DNA of 64,000 nucleotides, from NCBI GenBank assembly GCA_029964075.1, contig CM057129.1, positions 28,387,430-28,451,429 on the forward strand. The letters run 5' to 3'. Position 1 is the first letter of the stretch. Every line of letters begins with the position of its first letter. Below the pieces are notes generated by a model. The model ran no database searches and had not been told where the DNA came from. It saw only the letters and a program-made list of their open reading frames with translations. Shown in pieces: positions 45,683 to 57,067 of the stretch. Position numbers and translations under genes: made by a program. This stretch comes from Patiria pectinifera (taxonomy: Eukaryota; Echinodermata; Asteroidea; Valvatida; Asterinidae).

Positions 45683-46400
45683 CTGCAAGTACATTTTCTA
45701 ATCTATTTGTTACGCATTCTTATATTTTCTGAAGATGTTGAGATTTTTTCCACATAGACTTTGTGCGTTAAGGCGAGATTAGAGGGCAATGTTTTTGCAT
45801 CGGTTGCAGGCATGAGCAATCATAAATGCACTGATTATTACTTAATGAGACAACACCATATGAGAGATACCTCCTGCAAAGGATAATGTCTTTTATGTTT
45901 GTTGTCGGTTTAGCCCTCACATTAAAAAAAAAAAAAAAAAACAGCCTTGCACGGGTACCTGTTGAGCGCAATCCGATTAGAAGAGGTGAAACAACAGCTC
46001 CTTAGAAACCTCAACGCGCATAAAAACTCGCACTATTATGCAAGCATTATGGTCCAACTTGTAGATGGAGTTTCTTATTGGCCTATTTTGAATTAGGAAC
46101 AAAATAGTGCCCTAAACGATCAGCTATTGCTGGATGGGTTACCCTCATTGAGATGGTTTTAAATAAATAAATACATATTTTCTATCTGTTATTGTATTAA
46201 ATCAATAATTTCCGTTGAAGTAGATCTCATCTTTTTGAATTTTTTTTGTCTCGTAGATTCGGAGAACTCTTAAAAGGAATCATTGTCCGATACCTATTAT
46301 GTAGACCCTGAGGAACGACTATACTGCAGAAAACGCCTGCCTTTAAAAATGCAATCGTTCAACACACACAACATCAATAACAACGGAACAAGGACAGTAC

Positions 46401-46520
46401 CACTAATGTCTTGACGCCTCTGCCACGTGACGTTTGCCACGAGTTCCCATTGGCTGCCACCGTCTTCAGATGGTATCGGTCGAGTCTGAAAATCCACTTC
46501 GATCGTTCGAGGCAGAATTA
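46401..46520 (-). pseudogene. RTK-like gene exon, first FN3 domain first half
   Basis: Acceptor GATCTTTTCAG, donor ATTAGTG|GTACTG; 120 nt, phase 1 on both sides. Encodes VILPRTIEVDFQTRPIPSED and then ELVANVTWQRRQDIS. NVTWQ is the FN3 B-strand Trp with an N-glycosylation site. Confidence 0.7.
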
Positions 46521-47467
46521 CTGAAAAGATCGTTTACAGAAATGAGCAATATAGTCTGAAGGGAAATTTTTTAATCCTTGAGATAGTACAATGTAAAGTG
46601 TGATTTTGTTCAAAAAGATCAAAAGTTCAATAACTTAACCATCAACGTTAAACAAGTCCAAGTAAAGCCTTACTCTCAAAATCAAGTTTCAAATGCGTCT
46701 GAATTGTACCGGCTTCCAAATTCATAGAGTGCGCCACCTCTGAGAAGATATTCTTCATCGGATAATCTCACCTTTTAAACTTCACTCGATATTTCTATTG
46801 ACACGACTGAACCACGTTATTTAAATGTGTCCAAGTATAACCCTACTTTCAAAAACGAATTTGAAATGCATCTGAAGTTTTAATTGCTTGCAAGATTATA
46901 GAATACAATGTACGCCACTTCTGAGACGATATACTGGCGATCTCACCTTTTGCTCTTGCCATACCGACCGTTCCTCGATATAATTAATGCAGATTAATTG
47001 ATAATCCAAATAGCAGTGCTTAACCCAGCCTCTCAAGCAGTGGCGCCGCCCAACCTCCAATGAAAAATAGTATGCAACCCACAGTCGCCCCCACTGGAAA
47101 TGTTGCAACCGGAGAAAAGCACAGTCGTATAAGTAAAAATTATTAGCGGCTTTAACGGAATTGCGTTTTATACACGTTTTCTGTTTACCTGTTTTTTGCG
47201 ATTGGCTATTTATTTTAACGCCCCGTGGAAATCTAATAGCGCCATCTATTGTTTGACAATGACTTTGATTTCGGTTTGAACAGCGCTCCAATCAGCCGTA
47301 ACCCTCCCCACTTTTTACCCTTTTTATACGAACGAAAAATTTGGACAACCCCAAAAACCAAAAATATCCCAATCTACTAACCAGGCATGATAAGACGCTT
47401 CTAAAAATGATTTAGCATTGGTTGACGTCTTTACATTTTAAGACTTAAAAGTGCTGTATAAAGTTAC

Positions 47468-47549
47468 CTTGGTGAAAGCAAAAACCTGCCACACATGGGG
47501 AAGGTAGAATAATTAGAAACAGAACTAGGTCACTGAAGAATGCCCTCAT
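47468..47549 (-). pseudogene. RTK-like gene exon 1, start codon and signal peptide
   Basis: ATG at 47549-47547; reads MRAFFSDLVLFLIILPSPCV and then AGFCFHQ, donor CAAG|GTAACT, phase 1. The short charged start, hydrophobic core LVLFLIILP and small residues before the cut (CVAG) make a good signal peptide. Phase fits the next exon. About 8-9 kb separate this start from the divergent lectin-like gene. Confidence 0.75.
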
Positions 47550-48686
47550 GCTGAATCAAGCTGCCAGTGTGCCCTGAAAGTACACAGTGATCGGAAATGT
47601 AAGATTAGATGACTCTGTATTTCAAAAGTCATTTAGGTAAACTTAATCCCCTCGATAAAGTGCGCAAAGCGACTAAAATCGTCTAGATTAGAAAATCGAT
47701 TAATTTAGCCTGCGACAAATCTAAGAGGCGAACCCGTCTGCCATGCATATGTTTACGTAGGCTTACGAGTACAATGCGCGCTGCTCTCTTCATGCCAAAC
47801 GGGGATGACAGATGCAATCCTGAAATCGATGAAAACGGCGGACTGAGGGAATCCGCATCGCGCGGGGCTTTCTTGGAAGATACATTCTGATACTTCTGGC
47901 TTGCCGCCCGGACGAACCGAAGATGCGATTTGATTTTGCGGCCGGTCAAACCATGGTAATATGAACCGTAAGCATATTTTGACTGTCTGTTGAAAACTTC
48001 ATCCCCGAACTTCCTTAATTACAGACGAACCTGTCCAGTTATCTCCTTAATGATTAAATTGTTCAAGTTGAAGCTGCACTCAAGAGGGTTTAATGAAACA
48101 TAGGTAGATGTAGTTAAACGCAGGAATTTAAGGAAGATGTGTTTATCACATCGAACAATTTAACCCTGAGACTTTACTGAATGATTTAAAAGCAAGGGAA
48201 AACAATCCCAGTGATGGATAACAGGTGGGACGATTGAGATAACAACATCCTTTAAACTTATCAGTCATGTCAAAGATGACTGATTCACTTGCGCATAAAG
48301 CCTGGAGTCAAATTCTTCAAAGTGCAATTGTCGAATATTTTCCACAATTGAAATTCTCTGTAAATTCATCAGCTCGTGCTTGAACACAGCTTGCATCAAA
48401 GAGTGGAAAGTAAGATGTCCAAAGCCAAGTTTTTGTTCTGGAACGTGTGGGACAACATTGCACGAAATGTCATCTCCTGGTACCGGTCTCTGTATACTGA
48501 AATATAATCCGCTTTGGAAAAAAGCGGATTAGCTGGTGTCTGACACGAAAAAGAGGTGTCGTCTTCGAAATTTCAGCTAGCCATTTGTTCAAATAAAACA
48601 ACTCGTTCTCGGAAAATTACATAAAGGCAAAGATGATCATTTGCATTTGCCCCAAAAGGTCAGCGATTTTGTGTTTATCAACAATC
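47550..48686. other. 5' flank of the RTK-like gene
   Basis: No promoter motif that I would trust. A minus-strand 88-codon frame (47683-47949) is unrecognised. Nothing else seen. Confidence 0.4.
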
Positions 48687-48861
48687 AAAAGCCCGGTTCA
48701 TACTCGGCACGAAAGCGAAGGCGAACGCGAATTTGTGACGTCAGGGCGGGTTTTTGCGCTGCGAATTCGTACAAGTTGAACACATTTCAACTCCGGCGGA
48801 TTTCGCAGCGAATGCTCCCCTAATGTCATTCACTTTCCTGCCGAGTATGAACCGGGCTTTT
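48687..48861. mobile_element. 175 bp MITE with AAAAGCCCGGTTCATACTCG tips
   Basis: The left tip and its reverse complement (GCCGAGTATGAACCGGGCTTTT) bound a sequence rich in GCGAAAGCGAAGGCGAACGCG, a central GTTGAACACATTTCAAC palindrome and TGACGTCA. A second copy lies at 57668-57846 and half a copy at 38898-38948. Confidence 0.85.
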
Positions 48862-51800
48862 CAATTTAATTCAACATGGTTGATTAACAAATCAAGAATA
48901 GCAGCCACAGCTGAACTGCACGTGATTTACATTAAAAAAGTACATTTTTAAAAGGTAAAAGGCCTACCGTGTATATAATGAAAATATGACATTAAATACT
49001 AATATTAGAAAAGGTTTAAACATTGTGCATACAAATCTAACAAAGGAAAATTGTCTATTTAAAGAAATACATATTATTGTACAGATTGTATTCCTGTCAA
49101 TTTATCGTACTTTGAAAAGGGAGCATTTAAATTGCGTTAAATCTTATAAAAGACCTTCAAAAAGGTTGCAGGTAAAATTATGTATAGTTTCATTTAGGAT
49201 TAGAATTATACAAACGAGCCAGATGGGGAATGAGTTTAAAAGTTGTGCAAGATGTGTGGCAGTCAAATTATCTTATTTAAATGAAAGGTAGTATTAAAAT
49301 AACGTTAAAACTTGTAAAATACTTTACTTGGATTAAAGACCGTAGTGGTACCAAACACCCCTGAAATTATTTCGTCTGAGTTTATTGGCGAAATCGTGTT
49401 TTGTGATCAAAAGGTCGTGCATAGTTTTGCATTACTTTTTCAAAAAGTGAAGTATTCGCTGAGATGAAACTTCAACAGGTAAAGTTTTGAACCTACTTAA
49501 ATGGTGTTTATATTATTGGAAACGAATAAAATGTATGAAAAGCAAAATGACCCTATTTGGCTTGAAAGGTCTCAACAAAGTTCATTAGGTTTGATGTTCC
49601 CCTCACAAATTCCAGTTTAATGGATACAAGAATCAATACATTGTTGGTCATCTTGTTTGTCATCTTGGAAACAAATTGTTAATTCAGCTAGTGTATGTAT
49701 GCCGCTCTGTTTCCGGCGATGCCCTGGGAAATTTCCGGGTTAAGTGATACAAGAATCAATGCTCTGCTCATCTTCTTAACCAAATTTGGAGAGAAAACAA
49801 AATAGCAAGTAATTCAGCTTACGCGTCTTCATTTATTCAGAGTTGTGCAAATGGAAGTGAATCTTTCCAGCTGCTTCTTTCTATATAAGGCAGTAGACAA
49901 GAGAATCATCCCTGGAGAGGATTTCGATTTTTAAGACACCCCTAATACTTATAAGCTTGTTATGCAGTTCAGGCTGCGGAACTATAGACCTGATTTTACA
50001 TTAAGAGCTGAATCCATAAAATATGCCTTTGGATATTTGGACGGTGCCATCTGAAATAATCCCGTGTAAGTTTAGAAGGCTTTATTCCTATGTACAGGAG
50101 AATTATCCGATTCCATTCTCACATGAGACTGACAGCAAGATTCTGTCTGTTGAAGTTGCCAAAATTTGAGCCGATGGCGGTGGAATGTTTCTGCATTTTT
50201 TTTTTATTCTGGTAATTTACATTACTTAGATTGTCACAGTCCTGTTCATTTTTTGTGTGTGACAAAGCAAACCAAGGCACTTCGTCTTAATTCAGCCGTA
50301 TAATTCTTCAGGATTCACCGTTAATCAAGCGTATGATTGAGGCAGCTGCAGCTTTTTTAGCTGCAGCTGCGAGTAGCAGCTCGACATATCATCATGTCTC
50401 TCCGTCAGTCCGCACGTTATAGTTAGTTAATTCGTTAGTTATTAACAAACGTTGACACTGTCTATTGCTCCTACATATTTTAATCAATTTTCACCAAACT
50501 GTGTCAAAAGTATCAGTAGCCCAGCCCCAACATGTCGCATGGCCAAACTTGGGTCAAAGGTCATCATGGGGTCATCATAACGTCAAATTTCAAATAAGCT
50601 TAAATGACAACAGTAGCACTGTCAAGATGTTGGCTTTGGTCAAACAAATATGGTGAACAGGTATTCGTTGGCCTGCGGCTTCCAAGATCCGATCGAGCAG
50701 GTTTTAAGGAGTGGAGCATCCAGAAATTCTCAAATGTAGACACTTTTTCTCCGGACACTAGACCTCCGAAAATCCATAGGTGGGGGTAGGGGGCTTGTAC
50801 CATATACCAACAATTCTTAACACTATATATTACAGAATACAAATACCCCCTTACCAAGCTGGATCTAACCGTATTTTGTGCACAGGCGACATTATTACCA
50901 GTATGATTTTTGGGGTGTCAGAACGGGGGGAGGGGGGTCGCATTATTTTGAATGCATTTCTATGAAAAACAATAATGTTTGACAGAGCTGGGGGGGGGGC
51001 TTTGACCTCCGAAACCCCACCCCTGGATCTGCGCCTGGCCACGAGTACGAGTGTGAGTACCAGTATTGTTTTGCGCGTATACGATGAACACAAGAACATT
51101 CCTGTAGAGTTCGAGCGCAAGTATGACACGTTTACTCGAGTCCGAGTTTGAGTACGAGTGCTTTGACACCGGGGAACATGGCATGTTGTTCAATTTTATA
51201 GTGTCATTTAGTACCATGGGGATTACCGCGTGAACAAACAATAAGATTACCATATGCTGTTAAAATGAGAAATTAAATTATCCCACATTGCATGATGTGC
51301 GTTAGTTTACCAAAACGTTCATACGCTATAATATGAACAAATAACGGCCATAACTGCAACGTATACCCATCGGCTGCAGACTGAACGAAGTAGATGTACG
51401 CGTCATTACAGCAAATTATACATGTACTTTTATAAACAGCATCTTTTTAAATTAAAAACAACCAACGTAGGAACCTTGTGCAGCCGTTTGTTTTTTTGTC
51501 GCGGAGTCATTTTGACGATAAATTGCCGAGGTGGATGTCGACAGTGGAAGTATAAGCTGGAGTATTTGGGAGGAGCAACTCCCAACTAATGTATCATTTG
51601 AGTACGAATCGAGGGGGACGTGCCGAGATGAGAGTAACCCAACTCATCTTGACACCTTCCTCTAAAGGGTTCATATAACATAGAAATGACTGAAGGGAAA
51701 CAGGTGTGTTGACGGTTCAACGCCTCTGATAAAGCCTAAAACATGAGGAATCTTTCACTGTATGGGGAGTTTGCCACTTTTCTTTACACATTCTTTTCAA

Positions 51801-53035
51801 GAGCCATATTGAATAGAAATGCCAGGATATCAGTTCATTTTCCAAGTACTTCTCTTTATTGCGTTCGGGTCTACAAAATATAAAACATGAAACTATAAAC
51901 CCTGAAAGTAAGTATTCTCTATTCGAATAAAATGTGACAGGTTGTAGCATTGTAATACCGGTTGATCAATCTTCAGAAATTTGTAAACAATCGTCTTACC
52001 TTTAAAGGAAATTTCAAGTGAATCCGTTCAGAAGAACAACTCGGGTTCATTCGTTCAGAAGACTAAACAAAAGAAGACAAAAACAAACGCGATTGGCCAG
52101 AATAGACGACTATTCTTATGTACTTTTACTAATGTTCTTTAAGTGAATGTGCCATTCAAAGTTCTAAAACTAGAATCAGTGTTGTTGTTCTGTCCGCCTC
52201 ATGTAGGTATGTAGGCCTTGCTTTGGTTTGTGCCGTTCTTTATGTGTTCGTTGTTATCCGAGTGGATCCCCGTTGGTCGAGCGGAGGGACGTGCTACGAG
52301 CTGGCTGCCGTTCCATAATTATCTCCAGGTACTTACTGCGCAATCTCATCACGCACTGGTGCATTTTACGCACGCCGTTGCCATCACACTCCGATCCGTG
52401 ACGCATCCCGATATGCGGCAGGCTTTCGTGAATAACGGACATTGCACATTAAATGAATTACCTCTTTTTCGGAATGTGTACCAGCATCATGTTGTTCACG
52501 TTCCCGTGTTCTAGTCCAGTGTAAGAATTGACATGATAAATGCTCAACCCTGACGTATTAGTTAACAACCAAGATTTTGTTCAGAAACCTTTATATGGCT
52601 GTTTTGAACGCACAGAAAAGAAAATCAACCAATTTTGTCCCTGGGGAAATACGAAATGCCTCCCGAAATGCCCTCGACTGGTACCCAAGTAGGAACAATG
52701 CTTAGCCAATACAGGTTCATCATAAGGTGGTCAGATTCCAATATGGGCAGTAGAGCATGACAGCTTCAAAAACACATGCATCCGAAACCTATTGCAAGAT
52801 TTTACTTACAATTACATGACCACTGACTCAGTTATTGCGCTACTTTGTAACTTATTTCATTTTATGTTAACCAAATTGATTATTATTTAAGATTCAGACA
52901 AAACAGAATTGGCAGACAAACCCTCCCTTATAGTTATCTGATTTTAGAGTTTTATGTATTTTTTAAATACACATTTCTGTTAACACTAAAAGGGCAGGGT
53001 CTTCTTCTTGTGTATGACTGTTGCAGCAGCGTATA
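48862..53035. other. Long intergenic stretch, AT-rich, scattered repeats only
   Basis: I see no supported exon. At 50340-50365 lies GCAGCTGCAGC-TTTTTT-AGCTGCAGCTGC, a short mirrored block. It starts a repeat-like module to about 50600 (phrases TTTTCACCAAACTG and GGTCAAAGGTCATCATGGGG) of the kind scattered widely in invertebrate genomes. The span 50985-51035 has a G run and ACCCCTGGATCTGCGCCTGG, a transposon-tip phrase. GAGTACGAGT-type repeats lie at 51035-51160. Confidence 0.4.
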
Positions 53036-53400
53036 CTATAATGACAGATCCAAGTTGGAGAGCCAGGTAAGGGCATCGTCTGTCACAAGGTGGATGTCCT
53101 TCATGCCTCCTGGGAACGTCGTCAGCATGCAATCATTCACAATGTGTGAGATGGTCTGATCTGGATGGCCGCAATCACATGCCGAGTTGTCCCGGAACTT
53201 CCATTTATATAGATGGTGTGCAGACCTGGCATGTAGAGTGCGGATCCTGTTGAGAGTGGTCCACTCTCGCCTGTCTAGGTTAAAACCAGGGGGTACGGTG
53301 GTGGGATCACGTACCAGGTCCTTGGTGGTGTATTCCACGTTTTCCCAGAGACTGCGCCAGGCCACTTTAGAGTCGAAACCTGCTTCATCTAATGTGCCTG
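53036..53400 (-). mobile_element. LINE 3' end fragment with CysHis zinc-binding tail
   Basis: The minus strand reads AGFDSKVAWRSLWENVEYTT, GFNLDRREWTTLNRIRTLHARSA and HHLYKWKF, then NSACDCGHPDQTISHIVNDC and ending LTWLSNLDLSL. The RREWxxLNRIRT plus CDCGxxxQTxxHIVxxC arrangement is the C-terminal tail of many non-LTR retrotransposon ORF2 proteins. Upstream frames to about 53520 hold further degraded pieces (KSRNPFWIS-like). 5' truncated. Confidence 0.85.
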
Positions 53401-53561
53401 CAGAGATCCAAAAGGGATTGCGTGATTTAAGTCACAGTTCTGGCAGGTTATCTAGATCCTCGTGGATTAGTAGGTCAGGGTTAGCTTCAATGCGATGGAA
53501 TTTTGAAACTTGGTTTGTGCATAGAGCCACTCATCATAAACATACCAAGGAAATTTCGTGA

Positions 53562-56500
53562 CTATAGATCAAAGGGTTTTTGAATTATGGCTAATTAATT
53601 ATTCATATGTTCGAATGGTAACTGTGCTCTTTGTACACGATGTTTATGGGAAAATTCAGTTTCACGGCGCCCAGCGCCGGAAAATCGTTGTCCTATTTTT
53701 ATGTTTTTGATATCAAAAGATGCGCAAGGCTCGAGGCTAAAAATTCATAACAGCTCGGGTCGCGAAAAAAAATTCAAAGCTATCGCGGAAAAAGTTGAGG
53801 GGGGGGGGGGCGGATTCCGCCCCGGCCCTTTTAGGGTTAAGATTAACATGAAATTTAGGTTACCATGTACATTGTCATGATTTTAGTTTTTTAAAGAGGT
53901 AAAATAAAAAATAAATACTTTCATCCAGCCCATTTTGGGGAGATTTATGCAGTAGAACCTCAGACGGAAAAATGACGACGACTATTTTTTTTTAGCAATT
54001 CATTGATTTAGAGTTGAGGTTTTAGTACAGCACTGGGATGAAATACACACCAGATGGCAGACAGTCACTACAGTGGGATTTTCTTCGTAAGTTTTTGCAG
54101 GGGTGGGCAACTAGGGTAGCCTCGTTTTAAGTAGGGGGCACTCGACAAATGCAACTGTAATGATATCAGCATTACGTTTGTGCCATAGTCATCACTAATG
54201 GGCACTAAATGATTGGTTTGAATAAAACAAATTCAAATTTTCCCTAAAGTAACTTCCGGTCTGAGGACGTTATCGTTTACGAACTCTGCAAATTAATTTG
54301 TCATCGTCCAAAGAAACTTTGTGGACAACATTTGAGCTATATTTCTAGGAAATGATTTTCAATTTAAAACAAACTTTCCTGCTTTATAATCTTGGTTATT
54401 ACTTTGCATTGAAAATTGTTCTCAAAATCCTGCCAATCAACCGAATTGTGAAAAGCCAAAAAAAACCACAATATTATAATAAATAAAAGGGGGTAAGGAT
54501 TGATCGCTGTTTACTCAATTTAAGTTTATTGCTGGTACTGCACATAATTATAGCTACTCAAAAATAGCAACAGTATCGGTATTTTTAGTTTTCAATATGG
54601 AGTCTGACAGAGCCTTTAACGTCCTTGTAGTTTATGCAACATATGCTTATCTAAAAATAAAGGGTTTTATGGGGTTTGATATTTTAAATGGGAATAATAA
54701 AATTCTGCTCTGAGCGAAAGAATGGTTTGTGGCTACACTGTATTTTGTACGAGATATTACTTTTCTGCAATAAGATATGAGATGAAAACTGAGGTACGAT
54801 TGCCATCGGTTGTGGCGAACAAAAGTTGAAAATGATGGACTGGAAAATAGATATAATAATAGAATACTTCTGTTTAGTGGGGGAAAAAAGAAAAAAACTA
54901 CATGTACGGCGTTTGTTTTCCGTGAAAAAAAATGCAGGGTGATAGGGCGCGACGCTAGTATTTGGTTGTACGTTGTTTCAGTTCGGTTGTGAATGTCATG
55001 CAATGTTAAAATGGCAGAAATAAGGAATCTCGGATTACTTTTTATCATTTGACCAAATTTTGATGACGTCACAACATTTGTATGCCTAACATCAACAAAT
55101 AGTATTGTCCAGAAAACAATAACAGTACTAGAGACGAACCATCACCCACCGAAAGCAAAGGGCACACTCCCCTCACCCAATTACTCACCCAATTGGATGG
55201 GCAGAAGAGTTGGTACGTATAGGCCTCTTCTCATCTTCCATATTTACTGCCCACTGTATGTGTGATTACTGCGATTGAATTCACCGGACTGCTATTATCC
55301 AGGGATTTCCTACAACTTGTTTACTCGACATTTTCTTTCCCTTAAGCGTTCATTTGGAGTAACCCAGATACATATTAATGAGAAGGCACGTTCGAATTCA
55401 CAGATAACGATTGGATTGCATTCCATCCTTAAATATTGATGAGACGATCAAGCATAACATCTCCTCGTGAATACCCTGAGGGGTTATTATCTTGAAACTG
55501 ATGTACTGATAACATCTGGAACCATCCCCCGGTGCGCCTTGTATCTTGGATTGATATCAAGCGCTTTTTTGAAAGTGCGAGCTACAAACTTATCGGATTT
55601 GACAAGCAAGCAAAGAAATTATGACGTGGTACGAATCCCCAAAGAATGATGTGATGTTTTTGTGAGTGGACGGTGACCAATATTAATCACTTCAGATAGC
55701 TCGGCAAACTTTTTATCGTCGAGGATTCGCCAGAAGCACTATTGTATTTTGAGTGCTTAAACACTGATCCTCTGATTAAAAAAGACACACACAATTAAAT
55801 CGTTTAATTCGAATGGTTGAATATTCATCAGGCGTCGATCACGTTCGAACAACAACGCAGAAAGCTAAATGGAGTAGACGTATGGTAATTGTGAAGTGCA
55901 CTTTTAAAGGGCTTGCCTATATTTATTCATCCATCGAGTGGAAAACACTCAGTGCCATCTGTTTGAGATCTCTTACAGATTCCACTTCGCTGAACATGTC
56001 GGGAAGGTCATGTTCCTGGGGTCATACCTGCCTGGGTCTGAATCCAACTTACTCATCGATTACATTCTGAACTGAACGTGTTTGTATGTGTTTTTCTTCT
56101 TGCTATATTTTGTGTGTCCAATATCCTCCTAAGACTTATTCTGAGAATTGATGCTTACTGCAAACTAGATTTCGAAGTGTCGCCACTCGTCTCAGACTTT
56201 TTGTTTAAATTGTCGTTTTAATAAGTACCAAAAAAAAAAAAAAGATCAAAATTTCTTCAATTTGTGTACGCACACTAAGTTTCCAAACGCTTTATTTTTG
56301 TCATTTTTGCAACATGAAGCACTAAACATACTTAGTATACGGGGAGTCTAATAAATTTGCATGTTAATTAATGTGGTTTTTTTTCATAATTTATGAGCAA
56401 CCTGGACATAATGCATTAGCTATTTTAGAAAATGAAGAAGGTATAATTACAGTAGAGTACTATGATTGTTTTCTGGGTTTTTTTTTTCAGGCGAAACCAC

Positions 56501-56946
56501 GATGGAACTGTATTAAACTTATTTCAGATTTCCGTGAGATTTCATGACTTTTCTCCTTTAAAATACAGAACGAAAAAAACAGGTGTACAAAAGTAGATTT
56601 GTTTTGGGCCTAATCAACTTTGTGTACTGATTCGAAGGAGAGGGATATATTACAACAAGTACGTCCTGTACAGCTATACACAATAAAGTTGTTCCATAAT
56701 GTTCTTGTTGCTTATTGCAAGTACGCAAAGCATAGCCTACGACATCGCGCAATAAATGAGTTTCTCCTTGATGACAAAAACTCTTCCAATTCATACGAGC
56801 AAGGTCAACGATGACCATAGTTGAACGCAAGTGGTGTCAGCCGGTCCGTGATGTCTACCGCAACTTACAAAATGGACTCATATAAAACAAAATACCAATG
56901 CAGACATATAACAGTTACGAAAACCAGTGTCTGCCAAGTGTCAAGA
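53562..56946. other. Intergenic between the divergent genes, nothing recognised
   Basis: No exon that I can support. A 141-codon minus frame at 54647-55072 is low-complexity and Ser/Phe-rich. The span 53797-53815 is a run of G followed by GGATTCCGCCCC, again a transposon-tip-like phrase. Any promoter of the secreted lectin gene would lie near the right end. Confidence 0.4.
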
Positions 56947-57067
56947 ATGGCTGGTGCGGTCGTGTTTGCTCTCCAACTTCTACTGGCTGGCTGCATACTG
57001 ATGAAGCCATGCCGGGCGGATGCCTCTCAAACTTCGGTAACGCGATATCGCCGTGGCACCATATCGG
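56947..57067 (+). CDS. VWC-FTP gene exon 1, signal peptide
   Basis: ATG at 56947 in context AGAATGG; 40 codons plus one base; donor TCGG|GTAAGC. An upstream in-frame ATG at 56851 would add about 32 residues before the hydrophobic stretch and spoil the signal peptide, so the inner start is preferred. Confidence 0.8.

Larger units (their letters stand above)
36959..47549 (-). pseudogene. Receptor tyrosine kinase-like gene (signal peptide, FN3, TM, start of kinase), probably decaying
   Basis: Nine minus-strand exons in order give a type I receptor: signal peptide (47549-47468), first FN3-like module (46520-46401, 45682-45591), short Cys exon (43164-43120), second FN3 (42652-42453, 42106-42044, 39705-39612), TM exon (38041-37847) and kinase N-lobe (37347-36959). 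Junction phases agree at almost all joints. Damage: the joint between 45591 and 43164 is out of phase by one base. The TM exon has an in-frame TGA shortly after the juxtamembrane SFVRYHKEEG. The kinase exon needs a +1 shift (GATTGATTGAA, near 37305), has about 50 bp of extra sequence after VKSLK, and lacks the residues usual between KLIIDI and LPILG. No C-lobe is seen. Assembly indels could explain single shifts but not the missing half. It is convergent with the METTL27-like gene. Confidence 0.7.

Noticed and set aside
54647-55072. 141-codon minus-strand frame
   Set aside because: Low-complexity Phe/Ser-rich composition in AT-rich sequence, no domain, no splice context; likely chance.
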